A stretch of 31,950 nt of DNA, from assembly GCA_900546485.1 (NCBI GenBank), contig URDK01000027.1, positions 1-31,950 of the forward strand. Reading direction: 5' to 3'. The position numbers and the translations under genes were made by a program. Positions 14,758-23,195 of the stretch are shown piece by piece. This stretch comes from an uncultured Eubacteriales bacterium (GTDB lineage: Bacteria; Bacillota; Clostridia; Oscillospirales; Oscillospiraceae). The first letter of the stretch is position 1. Each line of letters opens with the position of its first letter. The notes below the pieces were generated by a model, which worked only from the letters and a program-made list of their open reading frames with translations, was not told where the DNA came from and made no database searches.

Positions 14758-16896
14758 TTATCTTGCGATAAGTTCCGGGGACTCGTCTCTCGATATACGG
14801 ACCTCGTAGCTTTTCCCTCGGTGGATAAAGCGGAAGCTCAGGCTTCGCCACTTTGAAGGCAGGTGCGGGGCGAGGGCCGGGCCGTCCGGCGTCAGGTGCA
14901 GCCCAGCAAAGCCGAAGATAAGCGTCTGCCAGGTCTCGCCGAGGCAGGCGAGGTGCAGTCCCTCCTTCCCCGTGTTGCCCATGATGTCGCGCAGGTCCAG
15001 CCAGAGCGCCTTTTCCCAATAGCGCTCCGCCGCGTCGGCGGGGCCGTTTTGCGCCGCGAAGAGCGCGTGCGTGGCAAAGCTCAGGCTTGAGTCATGCAGG
15101 CACAGCGGCTCGAAGTCCTCCCAGGCCGCCTTCTTTTCCTCCGGCGTGAAGAGTTCAGGCAGGCGCGTCATGAGCAGCAGCACGTCCGCCTGCTTGATGA
15201 CCTTGTACCTCTGCACGCGGTCAAAGCAAACCTTGTGATAGCTCGCCTCGTCCCCAGCCTTGAGGCTCGCGGGGTCCACCGGCTCCAGGAGATGCAGGCT
15301 GTCGTCCTGCCTGAGCCGCCCGGTCTCCGGGTCGCGCGGGATGGGTATCGCCTCGCGCAGCTCGAGCCAGGAGCGCAGCTCCCCCGCGCTCAGGCCGAGG
15401 GCGGCGTACTGCTCCGGGTCCTCCCTCTCGAGCCGTTCCGCCGCCCGCGCGGCGAGCAACAGGTTCCGGCGCACCATGACGTTGGTGAAGAGGTTGTTGC
15501 TGGTGATGCCGCAGTACTCGTCAGGGCCCTTGCAGAAGAGCAGGTTCACTCCCCCGCCCGGCGCGGGCGAATAGCGGCTCGGCCAGAAGCGGGCCGTCTC
15601 TATGAGCAGCGCCGCGCCGCCGGAGAAAAACAGCGCGTCATCGCCCGTCCAGTCGAGGTAATGGCCGAGCGCGAAGGCCACGTCGGCGGTGACGTGCACC
15701 TCGCTTGCGCCGATATCCCAACTCTCGCACTGCTCGCTGCCGTCCAGCGCGGCCATCCAGGGATAACGCGCGCCGGAACCGTTCATGTGTTTGGAGTGTT
15801 CCTTTGCCGCAGGCAGGGCGCCTATGCGGTAGCGCATGAGGCTGCGCGCGGCCTCCGCGTCCTCGAGGACGTAGAAGGGCGCGAGGAAGAGGTCGGTGTC
15901 CCAGAAGTAGCAGCCCTTGTAGCGCGCGTGGGTCAGTCCGCGCGCGCCTATGCTCACGCCCGGGTCGCGGGCCGAGCAATTGACCGTAAGCTGATAGATG
16001 ACATAGCGCATGGCGGTCTCAGCCGCAGGGTCGCCGTCTATCTCCACGCCGCGCTCGGCCCAAACAGTGCGCCAGTGTTCGCGCTCCGCGGCCAGCGCGG
16101 AGTCAAAGCTCCAGTTTTCAGGTATCTCCGCCACCGCGAGGGGATCAAGACAGCGGCCCGGTCGGATGCTCGAGGCAATCTCAATAAAAGCCGGTCCGGG
16201 TCGGCCTGTAAAGCGGGCGCAGAGCCGCTCGTCCTCAGGCTCATAAGCCACAAAGTCGAGGCCGCCGGTGCGGAATTTGAACTCCATGTCCAAGCCAAGG
16301 CCCGTGTGCCGCGTCTCAAACGCCGCCGATATGCCGCCTGCGCCGCCGGAGGCGGAGACGTGGCGCGTCATGCATATCGTCTCCGTGTTCTCCTTGACCT
16401 GGTCGTCGGGTATGGGGCTGTTGCGGCTCGTGCAGTCGATACCCGCGCGGAGGGTGAGGCCCGCCGCGTCCGAGAGCTCTACGCGCTGAAATAGCAGGTC
16501 CGGGTTCGCGAGCGAGAAGAAGCGTTGCTCCCTCACATCCACGCGCCCGTTCGGGCCCTCGACGGCGTATTCAAAGCTCAGCAGCCCGCACTCGAGGTCC
16601 AGCTCGCGCCGCACTTGCGTGCAGGGAGCCGGCGCGGTGACGCCGTGCCCGAGCGTAAGAAAAATCGGCGTGGGCAGGTTCACGAAGTCCGTCAGGGACG
16701 TATTCTCGGATATGGTGTCGAACATCCCGGCGGCGAAGATGCCGGTGTCCAGCGGCCTAGGCTCCGGCCGGAGCGCGGGATAGCCCCTCGCGCCGAGGAC
16801 GCCGCTTCCGGTGAAAAACACGCTCTCGAGAAAGCGGTCGTCAGCCGCTCCCACGGCGGATATCTTCCAGCCCTCAAGGCGGACGTCATTTCTCAC
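14758..16896 (-). CDS. Glycoside hydrolase family 65 (disaccharide phosphorylase or alpha-glucosidase)
   Basis: GH65 enzymes act on alpha-glucosides such as maltose, kojibiose, nigerose or trehalose, mostly by phosphorolysis with inversion. An N-terminal beta-sandwich (about 1-260) precedes the (alpha/alpha)6 barrel. Family motifs include YKGCYFWDTDLF, the catalytic-acid region GPDEYCGITSNN (Glu near 455), KQADVLLLM and HDSSLSFATHAL. The length of 712 is near the family norm. I chose the GTG at 16896 because AGGAGG lies 8 nt before it; a GTG at 16905 would overlap that site. It overlaps the upstream glycosidase by 11 nt. The enzyme has no signal peptide, so it acts on imported sugar. No beta-phosphoglucomutase gene is in the window, so the phosphorylase assignment stays open. 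Confidence 0.9.
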   Translation of the reverse strand: MRNDVRLEGWKISAVGAADDRFLESVFFTGSGVLGARGYPALRPEPRPLDTGIFAAGMFDTISENTSLTDFVNLPTPIFLTLGHGVTAPAPCTQVRRELDLECGLLSFEYAVEGPNGRVDVREQRFFSLANPDLLFQRVELSDAAGLTLRAGIDCTSRNSPIPDDQVKENTETICMTRHVSASGGAGGISAAFETRHTGLGLDMEFKFRTGGLDFVAYEPEDERLCARFTGRPGPAFIEIASSIRPGRCLDPLAVAEIPENWSFDSALAAEREHWRTVWAERGVEIDGDPAAETAMRYVIYQLTVNCSARDPGVSIGARGLTHARYKGCYFWDTDLFLAPFYVLEDAEAARSLMRYRIGALPAAKEHSKHMNGSGARYPWMAALDGSEQCESWDIGASEVHVTADVAFALGHYLDWTGDDALFFSGGAALLIETARFWPSRYSPAPGGGVNLLFCKGPDEYCGITSNNLFTNVMVRRNLLLAARAAERLEREDPEQYAALGLSAGELRSWLELREAIPIPRDPETGRLRQDDSLHLLEPVDPASLKAGDEASYHKVCFDRVQRYKVIKQADVLLLMTRLPELFTPEEKKAAWEDFEPLCLHDSSLSFATHALFAAQNGPADAAERYWEKALWLDLRDIMGNTGKEGLHLACLGETWQTLIFGFAGLHLTPDGPALAPHLPSKWRSLSFRFIHRGKSYEVRISRDESPELIAR

Positions 16897-18664
16897 GACA
16901 TTCACCTCCTACGGCGCGGCGCAGGGCGTGGCAGATAAAGCCCGCGCAGGTGGCAAAGGCCTCGCCAGTCGTGCACTCGCCTGTGTGCTCGTCCACGCTC
17001 TCGCAGGCGATGCCGTTATCAAGGCGCGTGCGTCGCAGATGCTGCAGCGCCGATTCGGCACGTCCGCAGAGCAGGCTGTTGCCTATACTCAAAAGCCAGG
17101 GGTGCGGCGCGTGCGGGCAGCCTATCTCTGCTATCTCGCAGCCCGCGAAGCTGTATGCGTAGTCGGGGCTCCGTATCATCTCGGCGGTCTTGAGATACAC
17201 CGGGTCGTCCCAGTCGCAGAAACCGTAATATGGCAGCAGCAGGAGGCTCCCGGGCGGTTCGTCGTAGACGTCGTGTCCGCCCGCGAGGTCCACCGACCAG
17301 GCGAAGGCCCCGTTGAATATGCAGTTATCGTATATCGCGCGGCGCACGCGCTCTGCCCGCTCGGTGAGCTCCGGGCGCCCGAAAAGCCGCCCCAGGGCGC
17401 GGAGCGCGCGCCAGACCAGGACGTTGTCGTAGGTGATGTATGGATATACCCGCTCGTCGTCCGTGGGCTGGAGAAAGGTCTCATATAGCTCGCAGCTCCC
17501 GGCGCGCTCGGCGTCGAGCTTTTTCAATATTTCGTCTATACCGCGGAGCACGTCCGGGTCGGTGAGAACGGAGCGGTCGCCCGTCGCATCCACATAGCGC
17601 TCGAGCGCGAGGACCGGGGCCATCAGCTCATCGAGCTCGAAGCCCGACTCTAGCACCGTGCCGTCTATGAAGCGCGAGTGCACGCCGATGTTCCGACGCT
17701 GGCGGCCGAAGACGTAGCCGAGCATCTCCCGCGCCAGGGCCGCGTCCGCGTCCAGCACGGCGGGAAAGCTCCAGAGCAGGCTGTCCCTATCCCAGTAGGC
17801 GGCGCTGACATAGTAGCGCGGCGAGCGGCTCGTGACGAGGACGAGTTCCTCCGTGTCCAGCGTCCGGCCGGTGGAGAAGAAGATGCAGAAGAAAAGATTC
17901 GTATTGTACAGCCGCGTGAGCGCCTCGTCACCGAGGTCACAGCTTCGCTCCTCAAGCCAGGCGAGGCTCCTTCGGAGCTCCCAGTCCCAGCCCCGGCGCT
18001 GCAGCTCCCGGGCGCTGGTGACGGCGGAGACCTCCTCGAGGCCCAGGCCCCACCAGGCGGTGAGCTCCGCGCTCCCGCCCGGCGCAAGGCTCACCGAGCG
18101 TTCCAGCCGCCAGAGCCAGCCCTCACCTGCCGGCTCGAAATCTGCGCGGCATTCACCCTCGCAAATTGGCGCGAGGGCAAAAAGCGGCACCCCGCACATC
18201 TGCTCAAACACGGGAAGACCGCTCCAGCCGCTTATATAGCAGTTGAGCGAGCCCTCGATCCGCTTGTCCACATTGACGCAGTGCCAGGCCGAGCCCGCCT
18301 GCCCGCGCAAGCCGAAAGCGGCTTCCACCGGCCCCGCGCCCATATTCGTGACCTTCAACCGGTAGCCGAAGCCGCGCTCACCCACAGGCGCGAGGATGAC
18401 GCCCTCAAGCGCGAGCGAGCCCGCACGCGCCGTAAAGCGCGGGTACCAGTGCCCCAGGCGGCTCCACTCGAAGCCCTCAAGCTCCGCCTCCGCTCCACGC
18501 GGTGCGGCAAAGGGCCGCATCAGCGGCTCGGCATGCCCGCCGCGCAAGTCTATGAGCCCGCGGCTGGCCATATGCAGGAAGGTCAGGTCCTCCACCCCAG
18601 CGTTTATCTCATTTACACGCGGCAGCGAGATTTGCTCGTTGCCCGTGGGCAGGTATCTCTCCAT
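16886..18664 (-). CDS. Probable (alpha/alpha)6-barrel glycoside hydrolase, family uncertain
   Basis: This 592-residue cytoplasmic protein has a beta-sandwich-like N terminus (about 1-220) and a helical barrel (about 230-590). In the barrel YYVSAAYWDRDSLLW, FELDELMAPVLALERYVDATG and TGEAFATCAGF resemble conserved stretches of clan (alpha/alpha)6 glycosidases. The nearest style that I recognise is GH125 or GH15-like, but I cannot assign a family. The acids in FELDE and TGEAF are candidate catalytic residues. GGAGG lies 6 nt before the ATG at 18664. It is the first gene of a two-gene operon with GH65 and diverges from a LacI regulator, so it probably trims the same imported oligosaccharide. Confidence 0.68.
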   Translation of the reverse strand: MERYLPTGNEQISLPRVNEINAGVEDLTFLHMASRGLIDLRGGHAEPLMRPFAAPRGAEAELEGFEWSRLGHWYPRFTARAGSLALEGVILAPVGERGFGYRLKVTNMGAGPVEAAFGLRGQAGSAWHCVNVDKRIEGSLNCYISGWSGLPVFEQMCGVPLFALAPICEGECRADFEPAGEGWLWRLERSVSLAPGGSAELTAWWGLGLEEVSAVTSARELQRRGWDWELRRSLAWLEERSCDLGDEALTRLYNTNLFFCIFFSTGRTLDTEELVLVTSRSPRYYVSAAYWDRDSLLWSFPAVLDADAALAREMLGYVFGRQRRNIGVHSRFIDGTVLESGFELDELMAPVLALERYVDATGDRSVLTDPDVLRGIDEILKKLDAERAGSCELYETFLQPTDDERVYPYITYDNVLVWRALRALGRLFGRPELTERAERVRRAIYDNCIFNGAFAWSVDLAGGHDVYDEPPGSLLLLPYYGFCDWDDPVYLKTAEMIRSPDYAYSFAGCEIAEIGCPHAPHPWLLSIGNSLLCGRAESALQHLRRTRLDNGIACESVDEHTGECTTGEAFATCAGFICHALRRAVGGECREK

Positions 18665-18688
18665 CACGAGCCTCCGTTCAAGGATTGT

Positions 18689-18704
18689 GTTTAACCGCTT
18701 AAAC
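18689..18704. promoter_or_regulatory. LacI-type operator near the glycosidase promoter
   Basis: GTTTAACCGCTTAAAC has palindromic halves GTTTAA/TTAAAC around a central CG, the form used by LacI-family repressors. It lies just downstream of the predicted start of the minus-strand operon, where binding would block transcription. Its reverse complement recurs at 18820. Confidence 0.8.
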
Positions 18705-18718
18705 CTTATTACTTATCA

Positions 18719-18746
18719 AATATACCTAAATTTGCAGCGTTGTCAA
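18719..18746 (-). promoter_or_regulatory. Promoter of the glycosidase/GH65 operon
   Basis: TTGACA (18746-18741, perfect -35), a 16-nt spacer and TATATT (18724-18719) read on the minus strand. The expected start is near 18712, immediately upstream of the operator. Confidence 0.7.
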
Positions 18747-18776
18747 GAACATTTTAGATAAAATCGCAAAAAACTA

Positions 18777-18806
18777 TTGACAGTGTTGCCAAGGCTGGCT
18801 TATTAT
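18777..18806 (+). promoter_or_regulatory. Promoter of the LacI/ABC transporter operon
   Basis: TTGACA (18777-18782), an 18-nt spacer and TATTAT (18801-18806) read on the plus strand. The start would be near 18813, just before the second operator. Confidence 0.65.
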
Positions 18807-18819
18807 TAGGCCAAAGGTA

Positions 18820-18835
18820 ATTTAAGCGGTTAAAC
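18820..18835. promoter_or_regulatory. Second LacI-type operator
   Basis: ATTTAAGCGGTTAAAC matches the reverse complement of the operator at 18689 in 15 of 16 bases. It lies between the lacI promoter and its ribosome binding site. The two sites are 131 bp apart, compatible with looping by a tetramer or independent repression of both units. Confidence 0.8.
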
Positions 18836-18855
18836 TTCTAAAAGGAGGCGGTAAG

Positions 18856-19875
18856 ATGGCTCGAACAACGCTCAAGGACGTAGCTCGCAGGGCGGGCGTG
18901 TCCTCGGCCACCGTTTCCTATGTCCTCAACGGCAAGCGCACCATCTCCGAGGACACCAAGCGCCGCGTGCGCGAGGCGATAGAGGAGCTCGATTACGTCC
19001 CCGACCTCGCTGCCCGCGGGCTGAGCCGCCGGGACTCGATGCTCATAGGCGTGGTCGTCCCCCAGACGGAGCCGGGAGACCGGCTGATGTTCCAGAACAG
19101 CTTTTACAGCGAGGTGCTCGGCAGCATCGAGTACTACGCCCGCCAGCGCGGCTACCACATCCTGATTTCCGCCACGGACGCCAACGAGAGCTACCTCACC
19201 CTCGCCAAGCAGCGGAACCTGGACGGCATAATCGTCATCGGCATGTACCCGGACGAATTTTACCAGCAGATGAAGAAAACACAGATACCCATTGTCCTCA
19301 TAGACAGCTACTGCAACGACCACTACTATAACAACATCCGCATCGACGACGCCTACGGCAGCTACCTTGCAACGCGCCACCTGCTCGAGTGCGGTCACCG
19401 GGACGCGGCCTTCTTCGCCGGCCAGCTCAAGGAGAACGGCGTCATGCAAAAGCGCCTCGCGGGCTACCGGCAGGCGCTCGAGGAGTTCGGCGTGGCCTAC
19501 CGCGAGGACTACGTCTTTGAGGGACAGATAGACTACAAGAGCGGCGTCGCCATGGCCGAACATCTGGCGCGCTCCGGAAGCGGCGTGACTGCCATCGTCG
19601 CCGCGGCGGACATATTGGCAATCGGCGCCATAAAGGGCCTTTATAACTCCGGACTGCGCGTGCCCGAGGACATGTCGATAATCGGCTTTGATGACCTCGA
19701 GATCTCGCAGTATCTAGCCCCGGGCCTCACCACGATACGGCAGCAGATATCGCTCAAGGGCCAGCGCGCCGTGGAGCTGCTGCTTGAACACATAGCCGAC
19801 CCGAGCCTTTCCAAGCAGGAGGAGATACTCCCTCTCAAGCTCATAGAACGCGGCTCGGTCAAGAAACTCGTATAA
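18856..19875 (+). CDS. LacI-family transcriptional repressor of the sugar locus
   Basis: This 339-residue protein has the LacI helix-turn-helix and hinge helix at 4-58 (TLKDVARRAGVSSATVSYVL, then YVPDLAARGLS). A periplasmic-binding-protein-like effector domain follows (about 62-335), ending in the usual IGFDDLEISQYLAPGLTTI segment. AAGGAGG precedes the ATG. Its own promoter and the divergent glycosidase promoter each carry a matching operator, so it probably represses both arms and is released by the imported sugar or a breakdown product. The transporter genes follow on the same strand after a 176-nt spacer. Confidence 0.94.
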   Translation: MARTTLKDVARRAGVSSATVSYVLNGKRTISEDTKRRVREAIEELDYVPDLAARGLSRRDSMLIGVVVPQTEPGDRLMFQNSFYSEVLGSIEYYARQRGYHILISATDANESYLTLAKQRNLDGIIVIGMYPDEFYQQMKKTQIPIVLIDSYCNDHYYNNIRIDDAYGSYLATRHLLECGHRDAAFFAGQLKENGVMQKRLAGYRQALEEFGVAYREDYVFEGQIDYKSGVAMAEHLARSGSGVTAIVAAADILAIGAIKGLYNSGLRVPEDMSIIGFDDLEISQYLAPGLTTIRQQISLKGQRAVELLLEHIADPSLSKQEEILPLKLIERGSVKKLV

Positions 19876-19895
19876 AAATTACAAAAATCTGAAAC

Positions 19896-19954
19896 GGAGG
19901 TGCAAAAAAGCGGCCCGCACCGCCCTCTGGAAAGTCCGGTGCAGACCGCGCGGG
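19896..19954 (+). promoter_or_regulatory. Alternative stem-loops between lacI and the binding-protein gene
   Basis: GCACC (19917-19921) can pair with an upstream GGTGC (19899-19903) or, as GCACCG, with CGGTGC (19937-19942), so two structures exclude each other. No T run follows. It could be an mRNA processing or attenuation element. A 41-codon frame (GTG 19900 to TGA 20022) also crosses this spacer but has its ribosome binding site touching the start codon. Confidence 0.3.
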
Positions 19955-20051
19955 AAAAAAGCCTGGCAGCTCTTTTCGCCACGGATATTTTAAGCGAAAA
20001 GGGCAAAAAAATCAACCGATGACCAAAAATTAGTGAGGAGGAAATGCAAAA

Positions 20052-21359
20052 ATGAAGAAGCTCTTATCGCTTGTATCCGTTCTGCTGGTGTTCCTGATGC
20101 TCCTCTCCGCCTGCGGCACTCCCGCTGCGGAGACTTCCGAGCCGCCCGCCGAAGAGACCGGCACCGATGCTCCCCCGGCCGAGGAGACTCCGGCGGACGC
20201 CGAGCCCGTCACCATTACATACTGCAACTTCAACGCCTCCGGCGGCAACGAGGAGACGCTTGCTAAGATGTACGAGGCCTTCCACGAGGAGTACCCGAAC
20301 ATCACGGTCAATATAGAGACCATCGGCTTTGACGACTACTTCACCCAGATGCAGACCCGCGTGGCCGGCGGCACCGCCCCCGACTGCTACGAGCTGAACA
20401 TCGAAAACTTCGCCTCCTACGCCGCAAAGGGCGCCCTGGCCGAGATCACCGGCGTGGACCTCAGCGGCCTCAACGAGACGGCGCTCTCCGCCTTCAACGT
20501 GGACGGCAAGCAGTACGGCCTGCCCGGCAACTTCTCCAACGTCGTGCTCGTTTACAACAAGGACCTCTTTGACCAGGCCGGCGTGGCCTACCCCACCGAC
20601 GACTGGACGCAGGACGATCTTCAGGCCGCGGCCGAAGCTATCCGCGCCCTGGGCGACGACATCTACGGCATCTATCAGCCCATCACCTATAACGAGTTCT
20701 ACAAGGTCGCGGCGCAGTACGGCGGCAGCCTGCTCAACGAGGACCTCACCGAGTTCACCATAAACTCCCCCGAGAACATCCAGGCCGCGCAGGTCATGGT
20801 CGACCGCGTGCTGGTCTCCAATGTGCAGCCCACCGAGGTACAGATGGGCGGCATGGGCGACTGGGACCTCTTCATGAGCGGACGCCTCGGCATGATCCCT
20901 ACCGGCATCTGGGCCTTCAACACCTTTGCCGAGGGCTGCGACTTTGAATGGGACGTCGCCGTTGAGCCCGGCGCGACGCAGAAGGCGACACACTTCTTCT
21001 CCAACGCCTGCGTCATAAATGCCAAGAGCGAGAATCAGGAGGCCGCGGCCACCTGGATAACCTGGCTCGCCTCCAGCCCCACCGCCGCCGCCATCCGCAT
21101 CGAGGCCGGCTGGGACCTGCCCGCCATCAACGATGAGGCGACCCTTGCGAGTTATCTCGACATCACCCCGCCCGACAACCGTCAGGCCGTGTTCGACAGC
21201 CTCGACTACCTGGTGACCCCGCCGGTCATTGAGGACTACGCCCTCATGAGCGACATCATCGGCCAGGCGCTCGCCGCCGCGGCCTCCGGCACCATGACGG
21301 TTGAGGAGGCGCTGAACCAGGCCCAGAGCCAGTGCGAGGCGCAGATAACGCTCGGCTGA
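20052..21359 (+). CDS. ABC transporter sugar-binding lipoprotein
   Basis: This 435-residue solute-binding protein captures the sugar outside the membrane. The lipoprotein signal ends LLSAC with Cys21 as the lipid attachment site, followed by an acidic Pro/Glu/Thr linker (22-52). The mature domain begins VTITYCNFNASGG and belongs to the family 1 (MalE/UgpB-like) extracellular binding proteins. GGAGG lies upstream of the ATG; an earlier ATG (20044) closes after two codons. It is followed by an intercistronic hairpin and two permease genes. No ATPase gene is in the window, so a shared MsmX-type ATPase elsewhere is probably used. Confidence 0.94.
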   Translation: MKKLLSLVSVLLVFLMLLSACGTPAAETSEPPAEETGTDAPPAEETPADAEPVTITYCNFNASGGNEETLAKMYEAFHEEYPNITVNIETIGFDDYFTQMQTRVAGGTAPDCYELNIENFASYAAKGALAEITGVDLSGLNETALSAFNVDGKQYGLPGNFSNVVLVYNKDLFDQAGVAYPTDDWTQDDLQAAAEAIRALGDDIYGIYQPITYNEFYKVAAQYGGSLLNEDLTEFTINSPENIQAAQVMVDRVLVSNVQPTEVQMGGMGDWDLFMSGRLGMIPTGIWAFNTFAEGCDFEWDVAVEPGATQKATHFFSNACVINAKSENQEAAATWITWLASSPTAAAIRIEAGWDLPAINDEATLASYLDITPPDNRQAVFDSLDYLVTPPVIEDYALMSDIIGQALAAAASGTMTVEEALNQAQSQCEAQITLG

Positions 21360-21380
21360 GAATAAAGGAAACAAATCACT

Positions 21381-21413
21381 GTCAAAGAAGCGCCTCCCCG
21401 GCGCTTCTTTGAC
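21381..21413 (+). terminator. Intercistronic hairpin after the binding-protein gene
   Basis: GTCAAAGAAGCGCC (21381-21394) and GGCGCTTCTTTGAC (21400-21413) form a perfect 14-bp stem with a 5-nt loop and no following T run. Such stems between binding-protein and permease genes usually protect the upstream mRNA and reduce read-through, so the lipoprotein is made in excess. Confidence 0.7.
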
Positions 21414-21445
21414 TGATCGGACGATTGAGGAGGTGCCGCCATCCA

Positions 21446-22369
21446 ATGAAAGCGAGTAAAAGGGGCCGCCGTTTGGGCAGCGACGGGCTGCTGGCCGCCT
21501 CTCCCTTTCTGCTGCCGAGCCTGATAGGGCTTATCGTATTTTCGCTTCTGCCGCTCATCATATCGGCGCTCATAAGCCTGACGGACTGGAACGGGCTCGA
21601 CGAGCTGACGGCGCCGGGCTTTTTCGCGGAGCACTTCATAGGGCTTGAGAACTTCAAGAACATCCTGACCACGCCCGAATTCTGGAACGTGCTCTGGAAC
21701 ACGCTGCGCTACATCATAATGTACATCCCGCTCATGCTCGCGGCCTCCATCGCCGTGGCCACGCTGCTGAGCCGCCAGAGACGCGGCGTCACTGCCTTCC
21801 GCATCATTTACTACATCCCCGTGCTGACGAGCTGGGTCGCCGCCTCGCTCATCTGGAAGAGCGTGCTCTCCCCCCAGTACGGCGCGCTCAACGGCATCCT
21901 CGGCTTTTTCGGCATAGAGGGCCCGGGCTGGCTGCTGGACGAGAACTGGGCCATGCCGGCCATAGTGCTTGTCTCCGTGTGGAAGGACATGGGCTTTTTC
22001 GGGCTCATACTGCTCTCCGGCATGGTGGGCATCAACCGCAGCTATTATGAGGCCGCCTCGCTCGACGGCGCGGGGCCCTGGACCAAGTTCTGGCGCATAA
22101 CCCTTCCGCTGCTGAGCCCGGCCATCTTCTACGTGCTCATCGTAAGCCTAATAAACGCCTTCCAGCTCTTCCCGCAGATAATGATAATGACCGACGGCGG
22201 GCCAAACGGCTCCACACAGGTCATGGTCGAGAGGATATACAAATACGGCTTCCGCTACTACCGCATGGGCTATGCCGCGGCCTTCTCCTGGCTGCTGTTC
22301 GTCATCATCATGGCCTGCACGGGACTTCAGATGAAGCTGCAAAAGAGGTGGGTGAACTATGACGCATAA
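21446..22369 (+). CDS. ABC sugar transporter permease (MalF/UgpA type)
   Basis: This 307-residue inner-membrane permease has six predicted helices, starting with FLLPSLIGLIVFSLLPLIIS. The cytoplasmic EAA loop is EAASLDGAGPWTKFWRITLP (near residue 200), the docking site for the ATPase. AGGAGG (21427-21432) lies 13 nt before the ATG at 21446. An upstream in-frame TTG at 21425 would start inside the ribosome binding site and is rejected. It overlaps the next permease gene by 11 nt, which keeps the two subunits in balance. Confidence 0.94.
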   Translation: MKASKRGRRLGSDGLLAASPFLLPSLIGLIVFSLLPLIISALISLTDWNGLDELTAPGFFAEHFIGLENFKNILTTPEFWNVLWNTLRYIIMYIPLMLAASIAVATLLSRQRRGVTAFRIIYYIPVLTSWVAASLIWKSVLSPQYGALNGILGFFGIEGPGWLLDENWAMPAIVLVSVWKDMGFFGLILLSGMVGINRSYYEAASLDGAGPWTKFWRITLPLLSPAIFYVLIVSLINAFQLFPQIMIMTDGGPNGSTQVMVERIYKYGFRYYRMGYAAAFSWLLFVIIMACTGLQMKLQKRWVNYDA

Positions 22370-23186
22370 ACGAAAACTGGGCACTGCGGGCTATTACGTC
22401 GTGTCCATACTGCTGGCCGTCATCGCGCTCATCCCCTTCCTGTGGATGATCTCCACCTCGCTCAAGAGCCGCGGCGCGCTGATGAGCATCCCCATAGAGT
22501 GGATACCCGCCGAGCCGACGCTCGACGCCTACACGGAGGTGTTCTCGCGCTTCCCCTTCCTGCGCACCATCGGCAACAGCCTGCTCATCTCCGTATCCTA
22601 TACGCTCATCACGCTCATCTGCGCCTCCATGGCGGCCTTTGCCTTTGCAAAGCTGCGCTTCCGCGGCAGTAGCGCGATACTCAGCGTGTACATAGCAACG
22701 ATGATGATACCGACGCAGGTCACGATGATACCGCTCTTCGTCGTAATGAACCGGCTCGGCCTCATAGACAGCTACGCCAGCGTCATACTGCCCAGCATGT
22801 TCAAGCCCTTTGCGGTGTTTTTGCTGGTGCAGCAGATGCGGACCATCCCCAACGACTACATAGACGCCGCGAGGATAGACGGTGCGGGGCTCTTCCAGAC
22901 CTATCGCAAGGTGGCTCTGCCGCTCTGCATCCCCACGCTCGCAACGCTCGCCGTCACCACCTTCATGGAGAGCTGGAACGACTATCTCTGGCCGCTGCTC
23001 ATGCTCACCGACCGCAACAAAATGACCCTGCCCATCGCGCTTTCAACGCTGAACGGTCAGTACAACACCGAATACAACGTGCTCATGGCGGGCAGTCTCA
23101 TCTCCATGATACCCATCATCATAATCTACATCGCGGCCCAGAAGCAGTTCAAATCCGGTCTCATGGCCGGCGGCATCAAGGGCTGA
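22359..23186 (+). CDS. ABC sugar transporter permease (MalG/UgpE type)
   Basis: This 275-residue permease is the partner of the preceding gene. It has six predicted helices and the EAA-type loop in the form DAARIDGAGLFQTYRKVALP (near residue 170). Its ATG lies inside the end of the first permease gene (11-nt overlap) with GAGGTGG upstream. The C terminus (QKQFKSGLMAGGIKG) is the usual end of this subunit type. GH31 follows after 9 nt in the same operon. Confidence 0.94.
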   Translation: MTHKRKLGTAGYYVVSILLAVIALIPFLWMISTSLKSRGALMSIPIEWIPAEPTLDAYTEVFSRFPFLRTIGNSLLISVSYTLITLICASMAAFAFAKLRFRGSSAILSVYIATMMIPTQVTMIPLFVVMNRLGLIDSYASVILPSMFKPFAVFLLVQQMRTIPNDYIDAARIDGAGLFQTYRKVALPLCIPTLATLAVTTFMESWNDYLWPLLMLTDRNKMTLPIALSTLNGQYNTEYNVLMAGSLISMIPIIIIYIAAQKQFKSGLMAGGIKG

Positions 23187-23195
23187 GGAGGAACT

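Noticed and set aside
19900..20022. 41-codon frame between lacI and the binding-protein gene
   Set aside because: The GTG touches its only ribosome binding site (GGAGGTG), so initiation is unlikely. It is mentioned only because the second half looks protein-like.
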